In this document: positions 34,371 to 44,984 of the stretch, one piece after another
Numbering within the stretch: the first letter of the stretch is position 1
Layout of the letters: every line of letters starts with the position of its first letter
Source of the DNA: Ursus arctos
Taxonomy: Eukaryota > Chordata > Mammalia > Carnivora > Ursidae
Assembly (NCBI RefSeq): GCF_023065955.2
Contig: NW_026622875.1
Location: 12,006,501-12,070,500 of the forward strand
Reading direction: 5' to 3'
Length of the DNA: 64,000 nucleotides
Program-made: the position numbers and the translations under genes
The notes under the pieces: model-generated
Seen by the model: only the letters and a program-made list of their open reading frames with translations
Told to the model about the DNA's origin: nothing
Database searches by the model: none

Positions 34371-35235
34371 CACTTTTAAATCATTTTTTTGCCAGTAAAA
34401 TCATACATAGGGCTCCAGTTATTTAAAACAGCCAAACTTGCTATTTTTCTAGTACAAAGATATTGAGTATATCCAAATGTTTAACTTTTTACAATTCCCA
34501 TGTCACTAAATGGGAGCAATGAGCCAGTTTTGAGAAACACAAGGAGTATCAGGGTGACATTAGGGGTGACATTTTGCAGTCCTATCAAGTTCAACATCAC
34601 ATGACTTTTCTGTTTTGCTAAAGTTACACAATTTTACAAAGATACATAGTTGCAAACAGTGATCTTTACTCGCCACTTCGCTTCTCACTTCAGGAACACT
34701 CTTCAAATTACTCTAATCTAGACATTGGACACAGGAGGTGGTTGGTCATTTTATTTCAAAGTTAAATCCCTGACAACATCTGCCGTCTGCTCCTTCACAA
34801 AACTAAAAGTCAGATGAGAAGCTCGCAAAACCTTCAGATAAAACCTGTAAAAGATGTTATCACGACTTGGCACGCTACCCACTTGCTCCCGCGCTGTTGC
34901 ACAATGGCTTCGAGGCAGTGTGAACGCACATCCAGAGCAGAGGCATCGAAGCCCGGGCTAAACATTTAATTGGGCTTGGCACATGTGCGCCGTGGCAATG
35001 TACCCACTCCTACGTTTTTATTTGAAAGAGCAAGCACAGGCCTGAAGGTAAAAAAGAAAAAGCAAACAAGCCTTCCTAACCAAATGCACATTTGCGAGGA
35101 GTTCAAGTATATGCTAATAGATTGTAGGTCCTTTTTCCAAAGACTGCCGTCCAACAAGTTAAACTAGAGTAACTATTTAGTGGCTTACCTGTGTTTCCAG
35201 GGCTGTATTTTGAAAAGCCCTAATGTTGTCCAGCT
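34371..35235. other. Unclassified non-coding stretch
   Basis: Two short frames of opposite strand overlap at 34966-35167. Neither shows a domain. Confidence 0.5.
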
Positions 35236-35372
35236 ATCTCCCTTTATACACGAGACACTGAGACCGAGGCAAGTCAAGCACACGAGGCACAGGGACCCTT
35301 GTTAGCTTCTCATCCTCGGTGCTCACTACTTTTTGAAATGAATAAATTTATGAATGAATGAACATTGGCCCT
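35236..35372 (+). mobile_element. Possible L2 3' end fragment
   Basis: TTCTCATCCTCGGTGCTCACTAC, then AATGAATAAATTTATGAATGAATGAAC, resembles the L2 3' terminus. It is weak and short. Confidence 0.4.
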
Positions 35373-35620
35373 GGTTATCAAGGAACCTAGGACAAAGTTA
35401 TAGACCTATCACTATATACTGTGTATATAGCTATACAGCATTTTCGTTAAAACACCAAATGGTGTTCAGAGAAATAGGAAACTTATTCTTCATTCTGATC
35501 CTTGGGGTATGTGCTCATAATCACTCTTGTTTCATCCACAGGATCAGAGTTCTTGTACTTTCAAATTTGAAATATACGTTTTTTTTTTCTTTACATGATG
35601 GAGTATTTTATTTTTTTTAA

Positions 35621-35813
35621 TTTTTTTTAAAGATTTTATTTATTTATTTTACACAGAGACAGCCAGCGAGAGAGGGAACACAAGCAGGAGGAGTGGGAGA
35701 GGAAGAAGCAGGCTCATAGTGGAGGAGCCTGATGTGGGGCTCAATCCCAGAATGACAGGATCACGCCTTGAGCCCAAGGCAGACGCTCAACGACTGAGCC
35801 ACCCAGGCGCCCC
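35621..35813 (-). mobile_element. Arctoid-type SINE, first of two in one duplication
   Basis: Inverse SINE with CACAGAGACAGCCAGCGAGAG, GGGCTCAATCCCAGAATG and the head ACCCAGGCGCCCC. It lies in the A-tail (T-run on this strand) of the next SINE, and both are enclosed by the same 19-bp duplication (TACATGATGGAGTATTTTA at 35592-35610 and from 36027). Confidence 0.95.
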
Positions 35814-35819
35814 TTATTT

Positions 35820-36026
35820 TATTTTTTTTTAAGATTTTATTTATTCATTCGACAGAGAGAGAGACAGCCAGCGAGAGAGGGAACACAAGCAGGGGGAGTG
35901 GGAGAGGAAGAAGCAGGCTCCCAGCGGAGGAGCCTGACGTGAGGCTCTGGGGCTCGATCCCAGAATGACGGGATCACGCCCTGAGCCGAAGGCAGACGCT
36001 TAACGACTGAGCCACCCAGGCGCCCC
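35820..36026 (-). mobile_element. Arctoid-type SINE, second of two in one duplication
   Basis: Inverse SINE with an extra GTGAGGCTCTGG-type insertion in the middle, ending ACCCAGGCGCCCC directly before the right copy of TACATGATGGAGTATTTTA. It is probably the original insertion, with the copy at 35621-35813 added later into its A-tail. Confidence 0.95.
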
Positions 36027-36234
36027 TACATGATGGAGTATTTTAAAGAGTAATAGGGAGGATTTCTAAATTCAAGTATTTTATTGACTCTTATCATTCC
36101 ATCCATCCATGTATATCTGATAAAGCTATTGTCAAAATGAGAGCCTTATATGTCCACTTAAAATAATTCGCATTCCTTGACAAAATAACTCTACAAAATT
36201 TAGTGCAGCATAGTGGGGACCATCATATTCTTTT

Positions 36235-36440
36235 TTTTTTTTTTTTAAGGTTTTATTTATTCATTTGACAGAGAGAGAAACAGCCAGCGAGAGAGGGAAC
36301 ACAAGCAGGGGGAGTGGGAGAGGAAGAAGCAGGCTCCCAGTGGAGCAGGGAGCCCGATGAGGGGCTGGATCCCAGGACCCTGGGATCACGCCCTGAGCCA
36401 AAGGCAGACGCTTAAGGACTGAGCCACCCAGGCGCCCCAA
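36235..36440 (-). mobile_element. Arctoid-type SINE with target-site duplication
   Basis: Inverse SINE. Perfect direct repeats GGGACCATCATATTCTTTT lie at 36216-36234 and 36441-36459. A 75-codon frame on the minus strand here is element sequence. Confidence 0.96.
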
Positions 36441-36459
36441 GGGACCATCATATTCTTTT

Positions 36460-37350
36460 CCACTGCTTAATTCACAGACCAGGACCAAGCTTCCTGGTCA
36501 GGGCAGACCTATGAGGCGCCAGCCCACTGCACAACTCTAGAGGGCACTACTTTCTCTGCACTCCAGGGAGCTTGCAATCACCGTGAGTGATACAGAGCAC
36601 AGCCACAGATTGTGACCCTGGTGAAGCGACAGAAGAAAGACACAGGGAAGGGCCCAGAAAGACAGAATATACATGGGCTACAATTAGCTATTCAGATTCT
36701 ACATCTCTTTGTCCTTAGTCTTGGGCACAGTCTGGTGATGAAGAGGGCAAAGGGATAAAAAAGTGCTTACAGCGGGTCCGTAAGCCCAGCAAGACCTTTT
36801 CAGTGCGTGAGGGTGGCATTGAGGCAGAGTTCCTGAGAGTTCCTAACGCTGGTTACTGGTGACTTTAGAGTCAATGTAATCTGGGAACTGGAGAGAGATC
36901 AAATAGGTTTCACAAGCTGAGATCACATATTAAGAGCTGGGAACGCTGCTGCCAACCCCAAACGGGGCACAGAGGACGACTGACAGCAGAAAGCAGTTGG
37001 AAAAGAATTGCCCCCAGAAAAGGTGACATGGGAGCTTTCAATTTGGGCTCTTGTTTTTAGAAATCCTTGAATCTCACAACTTTCTTTCCGAGAATCTTCC
37101 ATGTGATGTGTATCTGTACAAGAAAGCATGGGATGTGAAGGACCAAAATATAAATCTGATTTAGTTTAAAAACGCCTCTCACCATTTTAATTCTCACCTT
37201 TATTGGCCTGGAACTACCAAGCTACAGGTATTTTTTTCTTTATAAATGAATAGCACTTTTAGCATGGCTATGAATATATATCTTTGCCTAGGAGAAAAGT
37301 TATATGTGTGTGTGCACTGTGTGTTTATTAAGAAAGAGAAATGTGGGTGG
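36460..37350. other. Unclassified non-coding stretch
   Basis: No gene or family recognised. Composition is balanced to 37100, then AT-rich. Confidence 0.5.
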
Positions 37351-37463
37351 GACACCTGGCTGGCTCACTTGGTAGAGTGAGCAATTCTTGATCTTGGGGT
37401 TGTAATTTCGAGCCCCATGTTGGGTGTAGAGATTACTTAAAGAAATAAAATCTTTAAAAGAAA
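37351..37463 (+). mobile_element. Short carnivore SINE without the CT-rich body
   Basis: Begins GACACCTGGCTGGCTCACTTGG, then GGGGTTGTAATTTCGAGCCCC (B-box region), GGGTGTAGAGATTACTTAAA and AATAAAATCTTTAAAAG. It belongs to the short subfamily also seen at 47489. Flanks AAGAAAGAGAAATG and GAAGGAGAAATG look like a decayed duplication. Confidence 0.9.
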
Positions 37464-37675
37464 AGAAAATGAAGGAGAAATGCAAGCAAAGACTGGGGAC
37501 TATGTCAACTCACTGAAATACAAGGAACCCTCAAAAGGAAAACTTCTGACTCTTTAAGAAAAATACGCCAACAAAGAAAATCAGGCCCATTTCAGGCATC
37601 AACAAATGCTGATGGCCAGGTAGGTCTATGAATTCCATGATTTGCATGGAAGAGATGGAGGCTGGAAGGACCAAC

Positions 37676-37922
37676 AGCCCAGAGAGTAAGAGCATAACCT
37701 TCCAGTGAAACGGACTTGGTAGAACTCCTGTCTCTTTATTCTCTAGCTGTGTAACTTGGCCAAGTTACTGAGTCTTACAAAGTGTCAGCTTTCTGTTCTG
37801 TAGCATGGAGATTATACTACTTACCTCATAGGGTTATTGTGAAGGATAAATAAGATAATACATGTAAGATGCTTGATATAGGGTCTGGCCCAGGATGAGC
37901 AATAATAAATATCATTGGTACT
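37676..37922 (+). mobile_element. MIR SINE, long copy
   Basis: Nearly full MIR: AGAACTCCTGTCTCTTTATTCTCTAGCTGTGTAACTTGG, CCAAGTTACTGAGTC, ACTTACCTCATAGGGTTATTGTGAAGGATAAATAAGATAATACATG. Confidence 0.9.
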
Positions 37923-38139
37923 ATTATCGGATATCGTTTAGAAAGGTCAGAACCCCATTGAAAGATGCGACGATGAAACTGGATGAAAGGTGTGAGAATA
38001 CGTGGGCACGCCAAAAAGTTTAAGAACGGTTGGCCAAAACTGGATTCTGGGTAACAAAGTGTGAGGGGTGGTAGGAGAAGGAGCTTAAGAGAGAAATTTG
38101 AAAAACTAGTAAAAGAGGATGGGGGCACTGGGAGGTAGA

Positions 38140-38480
38140 TCCACGGTTTGCTTCGAAGCCCGGGGTGAAGATGATGTCAGGTGTCGTTAACAGGGTCACA
38201 CGTAGAACTGAAAGTTGTCTGCTGGATTTGGTAAAGTGGGGATGGTCGATGACCTTTGTCAGAGCAGCACCAGAGGAGAGAATAAAGGAGGCAGACCTCA
38301 CTAAGATTTAGTGTTTGAAAAGTCAGGAAGGAGAGTAAGCCACTAGCAAGCTTGGATGAGAATTAAAAACAAGAGCTGAGGCAGCATGTAGAATGAAAAA
38401 GAAAAACTGAAGAGACCTGAAGGCATTTCTGTGGTGTGGAACAGAGAGAGTAAGGAGCATCCCAGGTGGCCTGGGGTCCA
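38140..38480 (-). mobile_element. L2 internal fragment
   Basis: GGTGTCGTTAACAGGGTCACACG, CTGCTGGATTTGGTAAAGTGGGG, TGACCTTTGTCAGAGCAGCACCAGAGG and the following GGAAGGAGAGTAAGCC follow, in order, the inverse of L2 ORF2 sequence. Highly diverged, with no coding potential. Confidence 0.62.
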
Positions 38481-39212
38481 GGGCAATGAAAACAGATGGC
38501 CTTGTGAACTAACATATAGCAGAGGGCCTAAAACAAGGGACGGTTGCCTTCCTTCTATGCACAGAAGTGGGAACAGGGGAAATGGGCTTAGATGCTATAA
38601 TAGCTTTAATAATACGAATAATAGAAAGAAGCTGAGAATGGTGGCTTGAGTACACATTGGCTTTCCTTCCTCTCAGAACCCCATCAATGATAATCCAGAC
38701 ATGTTCAAGAAACAAAAGGACAAACCTATGACACTGAGCCAACCTATGGCCAGGGCCATCAAAAGAAGTTTCAACTGATTTCTTAAAGAGGAAAGAAAAA
38801 AGAGAATTCTGAAGGACGAAAAAAAGCCATGCAAACAGTACCCAACGTGCTACAGACAGGGCTCCCAGCAGGGCCACAGAGAGAGGAAGGGCAGCTGGAG
38901 ACAAACTCCGGGGATTTAACGTCCACATAAGAACTTCACCCATCAGCGCCTACCTTCTCTTCCTCTGCTCCCATCATTTGTACTCCCATGGAGGACAAAA
39001 TATGAGAAAAAAATGAGATCAAAAAGACCAATTTAGAGAGTCCACTAACCAATGAATTAGAATCCTTGAAAAAGCAAAATCTATGTGAGAAAAAGAATGT
39101 TTGGTTTGTTTTTTTTTTAAAGGAAAGCATTAAAGAAAACAAAAGAGGAGAAAGACAAGGAAGAAGCGAAATGTCTAGAACTTTAAAGAAGGTCTTAAGA
39201 ATTCAACTTGCA
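38481..39212. other. Unclassified stretch
   Basis: The minus frame 38509-38943 (144 codons) has hydrophobic segments but no family match I recognise. The A-rich text near 38980-39190 could be old L1, which cannot be confirmed by eye. Confidence 0.45.
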
Positions 39213-39403
39213 GGGGGCACTTGGGTGGCTCAGTCGATTAAGCATCCAACTCTTGATTTCAGCTCAGGTCATGATCTCAGGGTCCTGGGATGGAGCCGTG
39301 ATGGGAGCTGGTCATGGAGCCTATTTAAGATTCTCTCACTCCCTCTCTCTCTGCCCCTCCACACTCTCCCTCTCTTAAAAAAAAAAAGAAAAAAAAGAAA
39401 AAA
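39213..39403 (+). mobile_element. Older carnivore SINE
   Basis: Head GGGGCACTTGGGTGGCTCAG, then GATTTCAGCTCAGGTCATGATCTCAGGGTCC, a CT-rich body and an A-rich tail with GAAAA interruptions. Flanks AATTCAACTTGCAG and GACTCAATGTGCAG look like a decayed duplication. Confidence 0.93.
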
Positions 39404-39450
39404 GGACTCAATGTGCAGGACTCTAAATTTAAAAAATAATTAAAAAGGTC

Positions 39451-39668
39451 GGGGCGCCTGGGTGGCACAGCGGTTAAGCGTCTGCCTTCGGCTCAGGGCG
39501 TGATGGCGGCATTATGGGATCGAGCCCCACATCAGGCTCCTCCGCTATGAGCCTGCTTCTTTCTCTCCCACTCCGCCTGCTTGTGCTCCCTCTCTCGCTG
39601 GCTCTCTCAATCTCTGTCAAATAAATAAAGAAAATCTTTAAAAAAAATAAAAATAAAAAATAAAAAAA
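39451..39668 (+). mobile_element. Arctoid-type SINE
   Basis: Head GGGGCGCCTGGGTGGCACAG, CGGTTAAGCGTCTGCC, GGGATCGAGCCCCACATCAGG, CT-rich body, and a tail of AATAAATAAAG and AAAAATA units. Flanking AAAAAATAATTAAAA occurs on both sides. The site GATGGCGGCATTATGGGATC differs from other copies. Confidence 0.95.
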
Positions 39669-39734
39669 TAAAAAATAATTAAAAGAGAAATTACTAAGGA
39701 TATGGTAGAAACACAAATCGAAAAATTCAAATTG

Positions 39735-41456
39735 ATCTGTAATTATAATAAATCAATTAACTATAAATCACATCAATTATAATAAATATAAAAAGACTAA
39801 AATTTCCTACATTAAAAAGTTATATTTTATTTGGATTTTTTAAAAAATTAGCTAGATGTAGCTTACAAGAAACATACCTAAAAGGTGGAAAATGAAAAAG
39901 AAAGCAACTGAAAAATATATATGATGCAATTTTGAGCCAAAAGAAAGTCAACGACTCTATTAATGTCAGAAAAAAATTAAGATGAAAAAGAAAAAAAGCA
40001 CACCGGCAGGGTTTGATTTAGCAGGAATGATAACTACGTAATGATAAAAGAAACAATCAAATGAGAACCTCTGATAATGATACACTGGAATGCACTTGAA
40101 AACATAGTCTCAAAATAGATGATCCAGAACAAACCCCTAGAATTACAAGTAGAAACAGACAAATTGTACAAACATGGTGGGAGAGTATAACACAAGTTTG
40201 CTTAAAAAGCAGATCAGGGGCGCCTGGGTGGCGCAGTCGTTAAGCGCCTGCCTTCGGCTCAGGGCGTGATCCCAGCGTTCTGGGATCGAGCCCCACATCA
40301 GGCTCCTCCGCTATGAGCCTGCTTCTTCTTCTCCCACTCCCCCTGCTTGTGTTCCCTCTCTCACTGGCTGTCTCTGTCAAATAAATAAATAAAATCTTTA
40401 AAAAAAAAAAAAAAAAGCAGAAGATCAACAAAATTAAGACTCATAAAAATATAGAGGCTGTGAACAACACAATTAGGAAGTTATTCTGAGAGAAAAACAG
40501 AGACCCATGATTTCACCAACAGAAGTTTTAAATTGTTCTTATGTACACATAGACACTGACCAAAAATAATCAGATATTCATTTTCAAAAGTATTCATAAC
40601 ATATTTAAAATATTAATATACAGACTGTTTCCTAACCACAATGTGATTAACATACAAATCAATAAGGAAAATCGTGAATATTTTTTTGATTATGTATTTT
40701 AAAAGCAACTCATGAGTTAAGGAAAAGGAAATCATTATGGAAATTATAAGCTATTTACAAGCAACAACAAATGAATATACAATACACCAAAACTTGAGAT
40801 TACAACTTAAAGTCGTTCTTAGATGAAAATTTATAACCTCAATTGGAGTCGAATACGTATTTTTTTTTAAAAAGTCAAAATTGAAAATAAGCTAAGCCTA
40901 AAGTAAATTGAAGAAATAAATAATAAAGATAAAGGCACATATTAATGAATTTTTAAAATGGAAATAATTAACAGCATAAAAATCAGGTTCTTTGAAATTA
41001 GTAACAGATAAATGTCCAGCAAAACATGTTAAAAAAAAAAAAAAGACATAAACACATAATAGAAGGAACCAAAATGGGAGGGCATAACCAGAGACAGATT
41101 CTAAAAATCATCAACTACTATGTGAATGCCAATGCATTGAATATTTAAAGGAGATACTTTTCTTAAAAAACAACTTATCAAAATTGATGAAAGAAGAAAT
41201 ATTACATATTAATAAACCAACAGTTCATTTCCCTAGAGTGCAAACATCCTGCGTAATGGTGAATGCCTTGAAGTGAAAGCATTAAATGGAGGAACGAGAA
41301 AAAGCTATCCTCTACCACTGTTCCTCTTCAACACTGGAATGAACGTCCTAGCCCAGGCACTAAGGAAACCAAACGAAATCAAAGATACGGAAATTGAAAA
41401 GAAAAAGACAAAACTTTCAATACTTGCATTATTTCACTGCCTAAAATATCCATGAG
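39735..41456 (+). mobile_element. Old L1 ORF2 segment, heavily degraded
   Basis: A-rich sequence in L1 ORF2 order. Phrases include GATGTAGCTTACAAGAAAC (39855), AAAAATCAGGTTCTTTGAAATTAG (40977), GGTGAATGCCTTGAAG (41258) and TACCACTGTTCCTCTTCAACACTGGAATGAACGTCCTAGCC (41314). A plus frame at 41273-41455 retains LPLFLFNTGMNVLAQALRKP, equivalent to the reverse-transcriptase stretch around LFNIVLEVLARAIRQ. A SINE at 40217 interrupts it. Confidence 0.78.
40217..40411 (+). mobile_element. Arctoid-type SINE with target-site duplication
   Basis: A near-consensus young copy: GGGGCGCCTGGGTGGCGCAG, then the standard body and an AATAAATAAATAAAATC tail. Direct repeats AAAAAGCAGATCA (40204-40216) and AAAAAGCAGAAGATCA (from 40412). 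Confidence 0.96.
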
Positions 41457-42119
41457 ATCTATAAAGTGTGAGACAGACGACTGTTCCTAGAAGTACTAAC
41501 CAGTTAAAAAATGTAATATGAAGGGGGAAAAAAAGTATCAATAGCTAGTAAAATAAGAAGAACTTAGGCAAGTACATATTTTTCTATGTGTAAATTACCT
41601 GTGAGTGAAATCACAAGCCAGTACTTAGGAGCACCAAGGAACACCTTCAAAGTGGCAAGATGTAACATGTTCTTAGTGTTCATGATGCCCTTCACATAAA
41701 GCTTAAAAGCATGTGAGGCAACAGTACTGGGTGCTTTGGACTATGAACACGCATCGTACAAGTATCCGTGAAAGTACGAGAAGCTAATGGTGTGGAAGGT
41801 GGGAAAGGGGAAGGGGTGGATGGATGTGATCAGCAATGGGTGACGTTTATCTCTAGCAGTTTTGCATTTGTTTCTTTCTTTATCTGTTTGGTGAGTATAG
41901 GGATCGGTATTACTACTCCCTGCCTGTCACGGTCCTCTTTGTTTTATGTATCTTGTCCTCTAAGCCATTTTTAAAATTTTATGTATTTTATAATTTAACA
42001 ATATTCATGGGAACGATGTGTTCCTTTTACAGGGTTTAAAAATCATAAGCAAAAAATGTGAGTTATAAAATTTTTAAAACTCAGTAGGCTGATATGCTCA
42101 TTGTATTCAACTTCTTGCA
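41457..42119. other. Unclassified stretch between L1 pieces
   Basis: May include old L1 3' UTR sequence. Not assigned. Confidence 0.45.
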
Positions 42120-42290
42120 AGGAAGGGGAAAAAGAGAGACAAACCAAGACACAGACCCTTAACTACAGGGAACAAACTGGTGGTGGCCAGAGGGGACGCG
42201 GGTGGGGAGATGGGTAAAATAGGTGACGGGGATTAAGAAGTGCACTTATAATGAAAAAAATAAATAAAATTTGAAAGAAAAACAAGCACC
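42120..42290 (+). mobile_element. Carnivore L1 3' UTR fragment
   Basis: GAGACAAACCAAGACACAGACCCTTAACTACAGGGAACAAACTGG, GGGGAGATGGGTAAAATAGGTGACGGGGATTAAG and AGTGCACTTATAATG match the carnivore L1 3' UTR. An A-rich AATAAATAAAATTTG end follows. Confidence 0.85.
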
Positions 42291-43373
42291 TTATTCTTGC
42301 AACACACATTTGAGGCCTAAATCTATTATACACTCAGGTACAAGAAAACACATCATTTGATTTCAAATGCATTGATTCTTTGATTAATAACTCCGGGATT
42401 TAGTAGGAAAAAACAACTTCTTTTCAGCCACAATAATCTCAGAGTCTCCAGGCTTCTATTCATTTGACAGCTGTCATAGCTGCAGAGACTACCACTTTTA
42501 TCTTAAGGGATAAAGGGGAACCTGCTGTAAAACGTTCAAATTCTGGAGTTACTGAAGCGTTAAATACAGGTTATAAATCTGACTGATGCCACAAAAAAGT
42601 CTCTGAAGTCTAACTATCAGTACAACAGACACGTTAAAATTCTGCATCTTTCATTTAAAGACGCTAAGTGAAGTATTGAGCGGAATACTGGAAAGAATCG
42701 AACGTAAGCAAAAGTGGGTTTTTGTTTTGTTTTCTTTCGCTTTCCTTCATTTGCTTCTTTCATAGCATATGGAATAGAATAAAATTATCCCACCTGAAGA
42801 ATCACTGATAAGAAAAACTCCAGTTTCCTAACTTTATGAAAATAAGCATATTAATTTCTTTATCAACATAATTTAAATAATGATTTCCTGTGTTGATTTA
42901 AAAATATTCAACATAAAAGTCGATTTCAAATCCCGTATCTGTTTGTAAATTGACTCTGTTTTGGTATGACTATACAGCTCTGATTTTATCAAACTTAGAT
43001 ATCCCACCACTACCCAAACAGAGGTGGGTGTTCTCTTGGTATTCCACCTCTAAAAAGACACCTATCTGTGCTCTTTGCTGTGCGCCAAGAGACTGCAAAC
43101 TTATCGAACACTGCTCTTGTATTGGAAAGTACTCCAATGCAGAAAATTCAGAAATGTCGGAGATGCAATATTCAGTTGATTTGGCACATCAAAATTTGAA
43201 CCGGGATGTGTATTCTTCACGGTATTCGTTCAGAAACGTTAATGTATTGCCAGTGTTTCTCATCCTGGCATTTGATTTTTATCTTCTCTTTATTTTCACC
43301 ATTTACATTATACTCTATCATTTCCTTATGGTTGTAGATGTTTAAATCTCATATCCTAAAAATGATAATGGTG
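42291..43373. other. Unclassified stretch with a 131-codon frame
   Basis: AT-rich. The plus frame 42950-43345 has several Cys residues (CALCCAPRDC) and a hydrophobic C-terminal segment (FLILAFDFYLLFIFTIYIILYHF). There is no Kozak-like start, splice context or family match, and it is most likely a chance opening. Confidence 0.45.
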
Positions 43374-43565
43374 GCTAACATTTATTGAGAACTAGGCTTT
43401 GCCAGAACTTATGCTAAGCTTTTTGTGGGATTGGCTTTATTTCATCCCCACAACAACCCTTAATATAGACGCTGTTATCATTTCATAGATGAGGTTAATT
43501 ACCTTGCCAACGTCACCGGCTAGTGAGCGGCAGAGCCAGAATGTGAACTCAAGCAGGTTGTCACG
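43374..43565 (-). mobile_element. MIR SINE, first of three in a row
   Basis: Inverse MIR: TAACATTTATTGAGAACTAGGC, TTATGCTAAGCTTTTTGTGGG, CATCCCCACAACAACCC, TTCATAGATGAGG, GCTAGTGAGCGGCAGAGCCAGAATGTG. Confidence 0.85.
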
Positions 43566-43855
43566 GGAACTGTAAATACTGTTAGTCTCTTCACCAAAAG
43601 TTATAACCAGGTTTATGTGTCTTTTTGACCCTCCAGAATATATAAAATAGGTGTAGATACATTATTTCATTTTTCCACAGTCACGCCTTTTGCCTATGAT
43701 GAAATTAGACAGAATAAATGACATTCCCCACATCACATAGCAACTGAGGACTAAATTCAGGTGTGTTTAACACCAGATCTAATGATCTTTTCACAGTATC
43801 ATAGCTCGCTAGAAAATGTGACCATTTTAGGTGTTACTTAGAAGTCTTGTTCCTG

Positions 43856-44050
43856 TTTTTTTCCCAAAGATTATATTTATTTATTTGAGAGAGAGAGAGC
43901 GAGCAGAGGGAGGAGTGGAGGGAAAGAGACAAGCAGGCTCCGAGCTTATCCCGGAGCCGAACACAGGGCTCAATCCCACGACACTGAGGCCATGACCCAG
44001 GTTGAAATCAAGAGCTGGACGCTTAACCCACTGAGCCATTCAGGCGCCCC
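43856..44050 (-). mobile_element. Older carnivore SINE
   Basis: Inverse SINE: TTATATTTATTTATTTGAGAGAGAGAG tail region, CAGGGCTCAATCCCACGAC, head ACTGAGCCATTCAGGCGCCCC. Flanks GAAGTCTTGTTCCT and GGAAGTTTTATTTCT suggest an eroded duplication. Confidence 0.92.
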
Positions 44051-44395
44051 TGGAAGTTTTATTTCTAACCAGTATCAGGACACTGGTACATGCAAAACAA
44101 ATTAGGGTTTAATGCTAAACACTGTGGCGGGGTTAATTTGGGAAGAGGAATTTTTGTCAACTCAAACAAGCACACTCTATCTGCGTAGTTCTAAATTAGG
44201 ACATGGACCTAAACTACTTAAAGAGACATAATAGATTTCAAAGGCAGTTTAAGAAAAAAACGGATGAAGAAAAGTTCAGCATTGCCTGGCAACGGGCTGC
44301 ACTGACCCACATCTTTGTCCAGGTATGAAGATGATGGACACCGTTTCATCTCTTCAGGCATTTCCACGCCAAGACGATATATTTATAATTACAGC

Positions 44396-44615
44396 GAACA
44401 TTATCCAACATCTACCATGTGCCTGGCACCGTGGTAAGCAATTTTGGTAACTTGACTGCTATCTCTTTTTTAGGTTTCCCAAGAGCTCCATGAAGTATGT
44501 ACCATGATCACAATCTTCAGGTGAGGAAAAGGAAGCATAGAGAAGTTAAATAACTTGCCCAAGATCAGAGAGTTGGTCTGGTTCCGGAGTCCATACCTTT
44601 ATGCCACATCATAGC
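44396..44615 (-). mobile_element. MIR SINE, second of three in a row
   Basis: Inverse MIR: ACATCTACCATGTGCCTGGCACCGTGG, TTCAGGTGAGGAAAAGGAAGCATAGAGAAGTTAAATAACTTGCCCAAG. Confidence 0.85.
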
Positions 44616-44649
44616 GTGAGTGTCTGCTTGTGCCATAGGCTTTGGGTAC

Positions 44650-44850
44650 CTTTTTGCCATTCCTCGCTGTGACAGCCTTGCGAAGTAGATTTGCTTATCC
44701 CCACTTTACGGACCGGAACATGAAGATCAGCAGGGTTAAGTGATTAATCCAAAGTCACCCATCAACTAAGTGCTGAAATTAAGATTCAAACTCAGGTCCA
44801 CCTTAACTGGAAGTTCATGCTCTTTCCACTCTACAACATGCCTCTTCAAT
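44650..44850 (-). mobile_element. MIR SINE, third of three in a row
   Basis: Inverse MIR: TTATCCCCACTTTACGGACCGGAACATG, AGTGATTAATCCAAAGTCACCC, AAGATTCAAACTCAGGTCC. Confidence 0.75.
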
Positions 44851-44984
44851 CTAGAAAGAAAATCTTGTGGGGAAAAACGTAGTTACAGCTGGTCATGCTT
44901 GGCTATTACACCTGTTAGTGTGTTTTACATACAGACAGCAACTGCACAGAGAGGCACTGATACGTCAATTGCCTTTTTTCCCCT

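Noticed and set aside
35621..36440. Three similar blocks in a row as a CRISPR-like or satellite array
   Set aside because: Each block is an independent SINE with its own A-tail, and two sets of target-site duplications are visible.
42950..43345. 131-codon frame with a hydrophobic C-terminus, possible membrane protein
   Set aside because: AT-rich context, no splice or start context, and no family similarity I can recognise. Chance openings of this length are expected in 128 kb of both-strand sequence.
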